A stretch of 64,000 nucleotides of DNA, from contig NZ_CP141059.1 in NCBI RefSeq assembly GCF_034661235.1, positions 682,001 to 746,000 on the forward strand, written 5' to 3'. Positions 23,363 to 31,128 of this stretch are shown here, one piece after another. The stretch's first letter is position 1. Every line of letters starts with the position of its first letter. The position numbers and the translations under genes are program-made. The DNA is from Nocardioides bizhenqiangii (GTDB taxonomy: Bacteria > Actinomycetota > Actinomycetes > Propionibacteriales > Nocardioidaceae). Below the pieces are notes generated by a model. The model was not told the DNA's origin and did no database searches. It saw only the letters and a program-made list of their open reading frames with translations.

Positions 23363-25204
23363 ATGTCAGACCCCCACACCAGCCAGCAACTCCCCGAGTG
23401 CGACGTCATCATGAAGGGCGGGATCAGCTCGGGGATCGTGTACCCGCGAGCAGTGGTCCACCTGTCCGGCAGGTACCGCTTTCGCAGGCTCGGCGGCACC
23501 TCCGCCGGCGCGATCGCGGCGGTTGCGGCCGCGGCAGCCGAGTACGGCCGGAGCGGTGGCGGCTTCACGAAGCTCGACGGGCTCCCGGACAAGCTCGGCA
23601 AGGCGATGGCGGACCTGTTCCAGCCGACGCTCCCGACCAAGGCGGTCTTCCGGCTCGGGCTCGACTGGCTTCAGCCGAAGTGGGGCCTGCCGACCAAGCT
23701 GCTCAGCACCGTACGACGACTGGTGGCTGCGGCACCGGTGCTGTTCACCGCCGTGCTCGTCGTCTTTCTGCTCCTTGGCAGTCTGCTCGTCTGGTCGCCG
23801 GCAGAACTGCCTGACAGCATCCTTCGCTGGGTGGCGTTCGTCGTCGGAGCGGCGGCGTGGGTGCTCATCTCGTTCGTGATCGCACTGGGCGCCGCAGGTG
23901 CGTGGATGCTGCTCCGAACGCTGAAGACGCTGCCCAAGCAGGGCTTCGGGATCTGCGACGGCCACACCCGCGACAAGGGCGCCGCCGTACCTCCGTTGAC
24001 GGACTGGATGCACGAGCAGTTCCAAGATCTCGCCGGCCGTACGACGGACGAAGCGCCGCTGACCTTCGGCAACCTGTGGGGCGAGGAGGCTGTGAAGGCG
24101 TTCCAGGAGCTGCGCGGGAAGGACGGTGTGCTGCCGCGGCAGTGGCGCGAGGTGGCCGCGCTCCGTCGCATCGACCTCGAGGTGATGACCACCAACGTCA
24201 CGCTGGGGCGGCCGTACCTCTTCCCGTTCCGCGAGCGGATCTTCTACTTCTGCGCCGAGGACTTGAAGTCCTACTTCCCGAAGGCCGTCGTCGACCACCT
24301 GGTCGACACGTCGGAGGAGGCGGAGGACCAGACCCGCGACGACGAGAACGGCCGGCCGGTTGTGATTGCGATGAAGTGCCCGCGCCACAACCTTCAGGTG
24401 CGCTCCCTCCCCGAGCCGCAGGACCTCCCCGTGCTCATGGCGGCCCGGATCAGCCTCAGCTTCCCGATCCTGCTCAGCGCCCTCCCGCTGTTTTGCGTCG
24501 ACTGGGCTCGCGGCCCCGGCAAGCAGGGGCTGATCCAGACCTGGTTCTCCGACGGCGGTATCTCCAGCAACTTCCCGATGCACCTCTTCGACTCGCCCCT
24601 GCCCAGCCGGCCCACCTTCGGGTTCAACCTCGGCCCTGCGCACCCGGACTACCCCGACCTGGTCTGGGCGCCCCGCGAGCAGGGTCGCTCCGGCAGCCTT
24701 CCGCGGAGTCAGGAGATCGCCTCGGTCCCGAACTTCCTCCGCGCCGTCCTCGGCTCGATGCAGAACTGGGGCGACAACACCCGGATCACCATGCCCGGCT
24801 TCCGCGACCGGGTCGCCATCATCCGGCAGAAGGACGGCGAGGGCGGCCTCAACCTCGCGATGCCGCCTGAGGTCATCAAGGCGCTCGCCGACCGCGGTGC
24901 CGAGGCCGCCGCCCTCTTCGACGACTTCGACCTCGACCTGCACAAGTGGGTGCGGTACCGCGTCTCCATGGCCGCGACCGACGAGCTGCTCGCCACACTC
25001 TGCACCGGGTACGACTGTGGGTTCGGCGACTACCTTGCGGCCTACCGGCCGAACACGACCCGGTTCAAGCCTGCCGCCAAAGACGGCGAGGCGACCGCCG
25101 CCGTCATCGCCACTGCTCGCCTGTTGGCTGAGAAGAAGCACCCTGGCACCGGAGGCACAGTCCCGCGCCCCGTGCCCGACCTCCGCGTCACGCCGAGGCT
25201 CTGA
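23363..25204 (+). CDS. Membrane patatin-like phospholipase, putative defence effector
   Basis: A protein of 613 residues. The patatin fold is visible as an oxyanion loop (MKGGISSGIVYP, residues 17-28), nucleophile GGTSAG (Ser47) and dyad Asp in WFSDGGISSNFP (about residue 400). Two strong transmembrane helices are inserted at about residues 128-150 and 160-188. That makes it a membrane-bound lipase much larger than ordinary RssA-type proteins. It is first in a four-gene unit with every junction overlapping, followed by a membrane protein and nuclease/ATPase genes. Patatin effectors such as CapV degrade the inner membrane to abort infection; a similar role here is inference. Confidence 0.85.
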   Translation: MSDPHTSQQLPECDVIMKGGISSGIVYPRAVVHLSGRYRFRRLGGTSAGAIAAVAAAAAEYGRSGGGFTKLDGLPDKLGKAMADLFQPTLPTKAVFRLGLDWLQPKWGLPTKLLSTVRRLVAAAPVLFTAVLVVFLLLGSLLVWSPAELPDSILRWVAFVVGAAAWVLISFVIALGAAGAWMLLRTLKTLPKQGFGICDGHTRDKGAAVPPLTDWMHEQFQDLAGRTTDEAPLTFGNLWGEEAVKAFQELRGKDGVLPRQWREVAALRRIDLEVMTTNVTLGRPYLFPFRERIFYFCAEDLKSYFPKAVVDHLVDTSEEAEDQTRDDENGRPVVIAMKCPRHNLQVRSLPEPQDLPVLMAARISLSFPILLSALPLFCVDWARGPGKQGLIQTWFSDGGISSNFPMHLFDSPLPSRPTFGFNLGPAHPDYPDLVWAPREQGRSGSLPRSQEIASVPNFLRAVLGSMQNWGDNTRITMPGFRDRVAIIRQKDGEGGLNLAMPPEVIKALADRGAEAAALFDDFDLDLHKWVRYRVSMAATDELLATLCTGYDCGFGDYLAAYRPNTTRFKPAAKDGEATAAVIATARLLAEKKHPGTGGTVPRPVPDLRVTPRL

Positions 25205-25752
25205 TGAACGGGTGGTGCCTCGCCGCGGGCGTCGCACTCGGGACGACCACGGTCGTGACCGCCGCCCTGATGAGAGGCCCGATCCGCACGATGAAGAGCG
25301 CGAGCGGCGTCAGTATCGTGCCGTTCGAGTTGGCCGGCACAGACCAGCGCGCCCGCGAGATCCTCGCAGGGTGGGGCGATGACGGCGTCGACGCGGCGAG
25401 GCGCAGCCTCTACCTCGACTTTCCCTTCCTGCTCGGGTACGCCGGGCTGGGCGCTCTCCTGGCCGCGGCCAGTGCCGAACCGGTCGGTGACGCGGGCCGG
25501 GCATGGCTGACGCCCATCGGGTGGGGAGCGGCCGCGGGCGCCGTACTCGCGGGAGTGCTGGACGCCGTCGAGAACCTCGCGCTCCTCCGGACGATCCGAG
25601 CCTGGCGAGATCCGGGTGCCGATCTCGGCCAGGAGGCGCGGCTGGCCCGGCAGGCGGCAAGGACGAAGTTCGGATTGGTGTATCTGGTGGCCGGCTGGCT
25701 GCTCCTCATCGTGACCCCCGTGCTGCTTTTGGATCGACTGGAGGCATTGTGA
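25204..25752 (+). CDS. Integral membrane protein of the patatin-HNH operon
   Basis: A protein of 182 residues with about four hydrophobic helices, at residues 3-23 (CLAAGVALGTTTVVTAALM), 74-92, 99-122 and 155-178 (FGLVYLVAGWLLLIVTPVLL). There is no catalytic motif. The ATG shares one base with the stop of the patatin gene (TGATG), and its own stop overlaps the GTG start of the next gene (GTGA), so translation is probably coupled. It could anchor, inhibit or deliver the lipase. No family recognised. Confidence 0.75.
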   Translation: MNGWCLAAGVALGTTTVVTAALMRGPIRTMKSASGVSIVPFELAGTDQRAREILAGWGDDGVDAARRSLYLDFPFLLGYAGLGALLAAASAEPVGDAGRAWLTPIGWGAAAGAVLAGVLDAVENLALLRTIRAWRDPGADLGQEARLARQAARTKFGLVYLVAGWLLLIVTPVLLLDRLEAL

Positions 25753-27791
25753 TTCGTCGAGAGCGCCCCGAGGCGGTGCCGCCGAGCCTGAAGGAACGGC
25801 GGGAGCCGGCACTCGAACAACTGCGCGCGTACGACGCTCGTCGCACCGTGATGAAGTCCCAGCGCAGGTGGCCGATCGATCCCTCGGTCATCGAGGGCAA
25901 GGACGTCGTCGCCGCCCTGCGCGCGCTGTTCTTCGACAAGTGCGCGTACTGCGAGAGTGCCGTGGACCGGGACGACCGGGTGCCCTCGCGGCACCGCCCA
26001 CCGGAGGAAGCGGCCCAGCTCGATGGGACCGTGTCGCGGGACCACTACTGGTGGATGGCCTACGACTGGGAGAACCTCTACCTGGTCTGCCCGACCTGTC
26101 GCAGCAACAAGGGCCGGCTGTTTCCCACGAACTCTGGACGCGTGAGGGCCGAGAACCGAGCGTGGGTGGACCTCATCCTCGAGCAGGCACTCCTGATCGA
26201 TCCCTGCTTCCACGACCCGACCGAAGACCTCGGCTATCGGCACGACGGCACGATGCAGGGCCTGACGCCGCGCGGTACGACGACCATCGACGTTCTCGGT
26301 CTCAACCGGCCGGACCTGGTCGAAGCGCGCGCGGCTGCGGCAAGTGAGGTGTGGGAGGCCATTGACCGTCTGCCGGTCAGCAAGCGGGAGGGAACGCTGC
26401 CAGCCGCGGTCACCAAGCTGGTGGCGGATCGCAAGCCCTACCTCGGCATCCGACGGTGGGCGCTGGACAACCACGACCGGGAGGGCATCCGGCCCGAGGG
26501 TGCGCAGGCGAACGTCCAGCCGGTGGCGCCGCCTTCGCTGTCACGCGCCCGACTTCGAGCCGTGACGATCACCAACTTCAGGGCGATCCGCGACACCAGC
26601 GTCGAGTTCCCGGAGCCCCGATCCGAGGAGGAGCCATGGCTGCTCCTGCTGGGTGAGAACGGTGTCGGGAAGAGCACCCTGCTGAAGGCGGTCGCACTCG
26701 CACTGGTCGACGACGAGACCCGGCGCCGGCTCGTTCCCGACGCGTCGACCTGCGTACGCCGCGGTGCCCGTCGTGGCCGGGTGCGGCTGGAGTTCACCGA
26801 CGGCTCGGTGGTGGAGATGCGGTTCCGCCAGGACAGCGGCGAGTTCGAGGTCGAAGGTACGACACCCCCGCTCGTCGTCCTCGGCTACGGACCCACGCGC
26901 CTGCCCCCGCAGGCGAACCACGTCCCGCCGCCTTTCGCCCGGGTCGACGTCGACAATCTCTTCGATCCGTTCAGTCCGCTCAGCGACGCCGAGAAGTGGC
27001 TGGCCGACGCGGACGCCGTACCCACCCGGCAGTTCAACCTGCACGCGACCTCCCTCAAGGCACTGCTCCCGATGACGCCCGAGGACCGGCTGTCGAGACG
27101 CAACGGCCGGCTCTACGCGACGTCGCACGGCACCTCCGCACAGCTGGAGGAGATGAGCGACGGCTTCCGCTCCGTGATCGCGATGGCGGCCGACATCACC
27201 ATGCAGCTCTCCTCGGCGTGGGAGAGCCTGTCCTCCGCTGAGGGCCTGCTGCTGCTCGACGAGATCGAGGTGCACCTGCACCCGCAGTGGCGGTGGAGCA
27301 TCGTTTCCATGCTGCGGACAGTGTTCCCGCGATTGCGCGTCATCGCGACCACGCACGACCCGTTGTGCCTGCAGCAGACGCGGTCGGGCGAGGTCATGCT
27401 GCTGCGCCGTGACCCGGTCGAGGGCGTCCGGGCACTGCCGCTCGACGTACCTCCCGGGCTACGCGCCGACCAACTCCTTACCGGCGACTGGTTCGGGCTC
27501 ACGACGACCACCGACCGCGGGACCGCCGGACTGCTCGAGCGGCACGGTCGGCTGCTCGTGCAGCCCCAGACCTCGAAGGTGCGCGCCGAGCGGGCCGACC
27601 TCGAGGACACACTGCGGGAGCGCGTCGGCTCATTCGCCGAGACGTCGATCGAGCGGATGGCGCAGGAAGTCGCAGCCGAGGTCGCCAAAGAGGAGCGGGT
27701 CGACATCAAGCAGGCCGGCGAGCAGGTACGCCGACGCTTGGCCGATTCGGTTCTCGAGGCGGTGGCGGAGAAGCGGGCGGCGTCGCGATGA
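25749..27791 (+). CDS. HNH nuclease - AAA/ABC ATPase fusion (Septu-like parts)
   Basis: A protein of 680 residues. The N-terminal HNH module has CAYCES (65-70), RHRPPEE and YWWMAYDWENLYLVCPTCRSNK (100-121), the pattern of PtuB/TIGR02646-type HNH proteins. An SMC-like ATPase begins at about residue 270 (ITNFRAIRD), with Walker A LLGENGVGKST (about 300), Walker B LLLLDEIEVHLHPQ (about 500) and ATTHDP. This resembles PtuA of Septu or OLD-family ATPases. The GTG start overlaps the upstream stop; the stop overlaps the next ATG. Septu encodes ATPase and HNH nuclease separately; here they are fused, with a second HNH gene following. It probably recognises and cuts foreign DNA or RNA. Confidence 0.85.
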   Translation: MIRRERPEAVPPSLKERREPALEQLRAYDARRTVMKSQRRWPIDPSVIEGKDVVAALRALFFDKCAYCESAVDRDDRVPSRHRPPEEAAQLDGTVSRDHYWWMAYDWENLYLVCPTCRSNKGRLFPTNSGRVRAENRAWVDLILEQALLIDPCFHDPTEDLGYRHDGTMQGLTPRGTTTIDVLGLNRPDLVEARAAAASEVWEAIDRLPVSKREGTLPAAVTKLVADRKPYLGIRRWALDNHDREGIRPEGAQANVQPVAPPSLSRARLRAVTITNFRAIRDTSVEFPEPRSEEEPWLLLLGENGVGKSTLLKAVALALVDDETRRRLVPDASTCVRRGARRGRVRLEFTDGSVVEMRFRQDSGEFEVEGTTPPLVVLGYGPTRLPPQANHVPPPFARVDVDNLFDPFSPLSDAEKWLADADAVPTRQFNLHATSLKALLPMTPEDRLSRRNGRLYATSHGTSAQLEEMSDGFRSVIAMAADITMQLSSAWESLSSAEGLLLLDEIEVHLHPQWRWSIVSMLRTVFPRLRVIATTHDPLCLQQTRSGEVMLLRRDPVEGVRALPLDVPPGLRADQLLTGDWFGLTTTTDRGTAGLLERHGRLLVQPQTSKVRAERADLEDTLRERVGSFAETSIERMAQEVAAEVAKEERVDIKQAGEQVRRRLADSVLEAVAEKRAASR

Positions 27792-28624
27792 TGCGCTACC
27801 CACGGCCGGTGCTGAACCCGACGTTCGAGGCGCGGGTCCAGGCCGAGCGCGACAAGATCCGGGCGGCCATCCTGGCCGGACAAGTCCCGAGGATCGAAAA
27901 GACGCTGTGGCAGGACTTCAAGGTCGACTTCAGCCTGCAGCAGCAAGGGAAGTGTGGCTACTGCGAGATCAACGTCATGGTGGGCCACTTCGGCGATGTC
28001 GAACACTTCGCGCCCAAGAACGAGGTGGCGGAGTTCAACGCGGGCGACAACGAGGGGTCGGAGATTGAGGGCCTCGCCAGCTTGAAGGGTCGCAGCCCTT
28101 CGTTGAAGGTGGCTCCCGGCTACTGGTGGCTGGCCTATGAGTGGGAGAACTACCTGCTGTCCTGCGGCATCTGCAACCAGACCTGGAAGAACTCACTCTT
28201 CCCGGTCAAGCATCCGCCGCCCCGGGCAGGCGCGCCGCTGGAGACGGTCCCGGAGTCCTTCCTGCTGCTCAACCCGTACGGCACCCGCGACCCCGCGCGG
28301 CACCTCCGGTTCGACATCAACGGTTTCGTCGAGCCGCGCAACAGCAGCATCTACGGCCGCGAGACCATCCGCACCTGCGGCCTCAACCGACTCGCCCTCC
28401 TGAACGCCCGCCAACCTGTGGCCGAGCGGGCGTTCGCCGCCGTCGTCGACGCGCAGCTGGCCGAGCAGGACGGCGTCGCTCCAGCAGACAACGAAGGCCT
28501 GCAGGATCTTCACCGGATGGGTCAGGACGGCAAGACCGCGGTCCATCCCGGGATGGTGCGGGCGATCATCCTCGCCGAGCTCGAGCCCCTCACGTGGGAG
28601 GTCCTCGACGCGCTCTTCGCCTGA
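27788..28624 (+). CDS. Second HNH endonuclease-like protein
   Basis: A protein of 278 residues. HNH elements are CGYCEIN (about residues 56-62), the DVEHFAPK histidine motif and YWWLAYEWENYLLSCGICNQ followed by TWKNSLFP. The YWW-AY-WEN block is shared with the fusion protein upstream, so the two are distant paralogues. A LLLNPYGTRDPARHL segment and an INGFVEPRN strand are typical of PtuB-like proteins. The ATG overlaps the stop of the fusion gene (ATGATG); an alternative ATG follows at once. A hairpin after its stop closes the four-gene operon. Confidence 0.82.
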   Translation: MMRYPRPVLNPTFEARVQAERDKIRAAILAGQVPRIEKTLWQDFKVDFSLQQQGKCGYCEINVMVGHFGDVEHFAPKNEVAEFNAGDNEGSEIEGLASLKGRSPSLKVAPGYWWLAYEWENYLLSCGICNQTWKNSLFPVKHPPPRAGAPLETVPESFLLLNPYGTRDPARHLRFDINGFVEPRNSSIYGRETIRTCGLNRLALLNARQPVAERAFAAVVDAQLAEQDGVAPADNEGLQDLHRMGQDGKTAVHPGMVRAIILAELEPLTWEVLDALFA

Positions 28625-28630
28625 GTCGCG

Positions 28631-28657
28631 CTCCACCGGCAACCGGCGCCGGCGGAG
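28631..28657. terminator. Hairpin closing the patatin-HNH operon
   Basis: CTCCACCGGC / GCCGGCGGAG pairs with one mismatch around a 7-base loop. It lies 7 bp after the HNH stop and 5 bp before the stop of the convergent lipoprotein gene. Confidence 0.55.
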
Positions 28658-28661
28658 AAGG

Positions 28662-29867
28662 CTAGTTGATCGGGAAGTCGGCGTAGACCGTGTTGAAGTT
28701 CTCGTCGTCGGCCTCGACCGTCAGGATGCCGCCGTTGATCGTGTCGGCCGGTATATCGAAGACCACCTGTTGCTCGACTGTCCCGCCGGCTCGGGCCTCG
28801 TACGGCCATTCCTGAGCGTCGGCCGGCGTCGTTTGATACGCGCTGTCGAACACCTTTGACGTGGATGACGTGAAGGACCAAGTGAGATCAAACGTGACGT
28901 CCGCGGTGCGTTCGGTTCCGGTGTAGGTGGCCGCATAGGTGACCAGGACGTACTGGTCACGTGGCTTGTCGTTGTAGAAGTTGGGATTCGCCAGGATCTC
29001 GTTCGCGTTCTTGACGACCTTGGTGACCTTGATGTCCCACGGGCCGACGGAGACCTTTTCGCCGATCTGGGTTGTCGGGCTCGGTTCCTCGGTCGCGGGC
29101 GGCTCCGTGGTTGTCGTGTCCTCGGGCGCGGCCTCGGATCGCTCGTAGCCGAAGTCACCTTCAGTGACGCACGGCAGCTGCGCCAGGTCGGACTCGCCGA
29201 GGCTGTCGTAGTTGCCGCCGAAGCTCGTGACGATGTCGTCGGTGTCGAGGAAGACGGTGAAGTCGTATGCGCCGAGGGACCAGTGGAGCTGCGGATCGGC
29301 GTCGTCCTCGATGCCGAGCTCGCTGGTGGGCTCACCCATCAATGCAATCGCCTCGTCTCGGCTCATGCCGGTCTGGACACTGCACCAGGAGGCGAGCCAT
29401 CCGTCCGCGGTGGCTTGAGCCTCCTCCTCGCTCAGCTCAGTCTCTCCGTCTGAAGCGTCGGCTTCGCCTTCCGAGTCGACCAGCCACCGGTCGTCCTCGT
29501 ACACCAGCCCGTAGGTTTCCTCTTCGCCGTCGTCGTACGACACTTGGACCGTTGCCTTGTCGCCGTCGACTTCGGCGTCGAACTCTGCGTCCTCCAAGTC
29601 GACTTCGAAGGCGTCCATGAAACCTTGCGCCTGCTTGACGCGGTCGGGGCAGTCGATGCCCTCTTCCCAGAACTCGTTCGACTCCTCGCGGTACCTCTTC
29701 GTCTCCATGTCGCAGGCGTCGTCGTCGCCGTTGGCGAGCTCGTGAAAGTAGTCTTCGAGCGCCTCCTCAGCGCCGTCGGCGTCCTTGGAGTAACCGCCGC
29801 TGCAGCCCATGAGGAGGAGCGCGGGTGCGACCAAGGCGGCGAGGCCGCGGCGAATGGTTTTGGGCAT
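28662..29867 (-). CDS. Lipoprotein with C-terminal immunoglobulin-like domain
   Basis: A protein of 401 residues. The lipobox LLLMGCSGG is followed by three regions: an acidic domain with EDYFHELANGDDDAC, a SmpA/BamE-like stretch (GMSRDEAIALMGEPTSELG), and a Thr/Pro/Glu linker. A DUF4352-like beta domain (EKVSVGPWDIKVTKVVKNAN ... DQYVLVTYAATYTG) ends the protein. It is exposed on the outer face of the membrane. The ATG at 29867 starts MPKTIRRGL. Strongly acidic composition is normal for exported actinobacterial proteins. The function is unknown, and no operon partner is seen. Confidence 0.72.
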   Translation of the reverse strand: MPKTIRRGLAALVAPALLLMGCSGGYSKDADGAEEALEDYFHELANGDDDACDMETKRYREESNEFWEEGIDCPDRVKQAQGFMDAFEVDLEDAEFDAEVDGDKATVQVSYDDGEEETYGLVYEDDRWLVDSEGEADASDGETELSEEEAQATADGWLASWCSVQTGMSRDEAIALMGEPTSELGIEDDADPQLHWSLGAYDFTVFLDTDDIVTSFGGNYDSLGESDLAQLPCVTEGDFGYERSEAAPEDTTTTEPPATEEPSPTTQIGEKVSVGPWDIKVTKVVKNANEILANPNFYNDKPRDQYVLVTYAATYTGTERTADVTFDLTWSFTSSTSKVFDSAYQTTPADAQEWPYEARAGGTVEQQVVFDIPADTINGGILTVEADDENFNTVYADFPIN

Positions 29868-30018
29868 CTTGTGGTCGCTCCCGGGAGTGTGGATGGATCG
29901 CCCAGTGGCGTTTCGTGTCGTCGACAAGGTGGCAACTTCTGAGGACCGTAGCCGGGATCGGCGCAGGGTGTGCTCGGTCCGAGAGAAGTCGTATGAACCG
30001 TCGGACGCTCCGCAACCG

Positions 30019-30092
30019 CACCCATTGCAGGAGTCGAACCTGCAGGCTCCGCGTTCGTAGCGCGGCACTCGCGCTGGCTGAGCCAAAGGGGT
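30019..30092 (-). tRNA. tRNA-Arg(ACG)-like gene, possibly degenerate
   Basis: The minus strand folds as a 74-nt cloverleaf: acceptor ACCCCTT/AATGGGT (one mismatch), D stem GCTC/GAGT, anticodon stem CCGCG/CGCGG around loop CTACGAA (anticodon ACG), variable AGCCT, and T stem GCAGG/CCTGC with loop TTCGACT. The D loop AGCCAGCGC lacks the usual GG, and CCA is not encoded, so it may be a mobile-element tRNA or a decaying one. It lies near the right edge of the accessory island. Confidence 0.5.
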
Positions 30093-30164
30093 TGTTGAGC
30101 GGCGGCGACCGTTCGGCGTACGGCGCGGCCTAGCGACTTCTGAGCGCCAGCGGTGAGCGGGACC

Positions 30165-30686
30165 TCAGCCGCAGCTGTCGCACACGCCGGCGGGCAGCAA
30201 GGCCATGTTGCAGGTCGGGCACACCTTCGCGGCGGGAGGATTGGCCTTGCGCTTCCGGGCGGCTGACGCTGCCAGCTTGGGCGCGAGGGCGGCCCGGCCG
30301 CCGTCCGCTGGGAGACCCGCTGCTTCCGCCCAGCGGTAGCACTCGAGCCGCGACTGTGCGGCGTGGCTCTCCTTCTGCATCGGGTCGTCGATCGGGGCGA
30401 CCCCGGTGGCGGTCAGGACGGCGTCGTACCCGTCGCCAACCATGCCGGTGTCCTTGCGGACGACGAGCGCCGTCAGGGGCGGGATGTCCTCGCTGGCGCA
30501 ACGGTCGGCGACCAACCCGAGCACTCCAGGAATCCAGTTCCTGACCGCCTTGGTGGTGGCCACTCCGCTGCGCTCCTGGATCTCGTCGCCGAGCTGGGTG
30601 TACTCAACGACGGCGTGGTAGCGCCCGGCGACCCCGACCAGGATGTCGTAAGCACTCTCTGCCCAGGTCTCGCGATCGGTCTTCAT
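30165..30686 (-). CDS. Hypothetical protein with C-terminal zinc ribbon
   Basis: A protein of 173 residues. The N-terminal 100 residues (TWAESAYDILVGVAGRYHAV ... WIPGVLGLVADRCASE) look like an alpha/beta globular domain conserved in many actinobacterial hypotheticals that I cannot name. A basic Lys/Ala linker leads to a terminal ribbon CPTCNMALLPAGVCDSC. It is monocistronic, with ATG at 30686. A nucleic-acid role is possible from the ribbon but unproven. Confidence 0.65.
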   Translation of the reverse strand: MKTDRETWAESAYDILVGVAGRYHAVVEYTQLGDEIQERSGVATTKAVRNWIPGVLGLVADRCASEDIPPLTALVVRKDTGMVGDGYDAVLTATGVAPIDDPMQKESHAAQSRLECYRWAEAAGLPADGGRAALAPKLAASAARKRKANPPAAKVCPTCNMALLPAGVCDSCG

Positions 30687-30840
30687 GTCGGGTCGTCGTC
30701 CTTCGCTGGGTGCTCCGGTCGGGGCAGTAGGCCGCGCCTGAGACTCGAGATCGTGCGGCCGGCGGACAACAAGGTCCGAGACGACACCTGCTCATTGTGC
30801 GCCCACTAGCTCCAGACCGCCGCATCCGTCGCGACGTGTG

Positions 30841-30937
30841 GGTGGTTTCGAGGCTCGTCGCTAGCGCTCCTCGCACCTCAACCACCGGCAAGCACCCGCT
30901 ACTAGCGCTCCTCGCACGTCAACCACCGGAAGCACCG
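30841..30937. repeat. Second family of dispersed palindromic repeat, with partial tandem copy
   Basis: Bases 30841-30888 begin GGTGGTTTCGAGGCTCGTCG and end CACCTCAACCACCG, with GGTGGTT/AACCACC ends. A second partial copy of CTAGCGCTCCTCGCAC-TCAACCACCGG starts at 30902. The 30687-31128 interval contains no gene besides this. Confidence 0.7.
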
Positions 30938-31128
30938 GACGACGGATCCGACCCGGCCTCGTGCCTTCGGCCGCGGAATCGGTCGTCCGAGGGCCGCAAA
31001 GGAAGGGGAACCTGACTTTTCTGCGACCTATTGACTCGAACACCCTTTCGGGTTCTGATCATCCGCGGAGGGAGCGCTCCAGTCAGCGGCGCTCACTTCT
31101 CGGATCACTCGGCCCTGGAGGCATTTCT

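Noticed and set aside
23366..25237. 623-residue frame antisense to the patatin gene
   Set aside because: Shadow frame; the plus strand has intact catalytic motifs and coupled neighbours.
30687..31128. Upstream extension of the S8 protease to an earlier start at 30961
   Set aside because: The signal peptide begins at GTG 31129 behind GGAGG; the extra 56 residues cover the promoter region and lack protein-like features.
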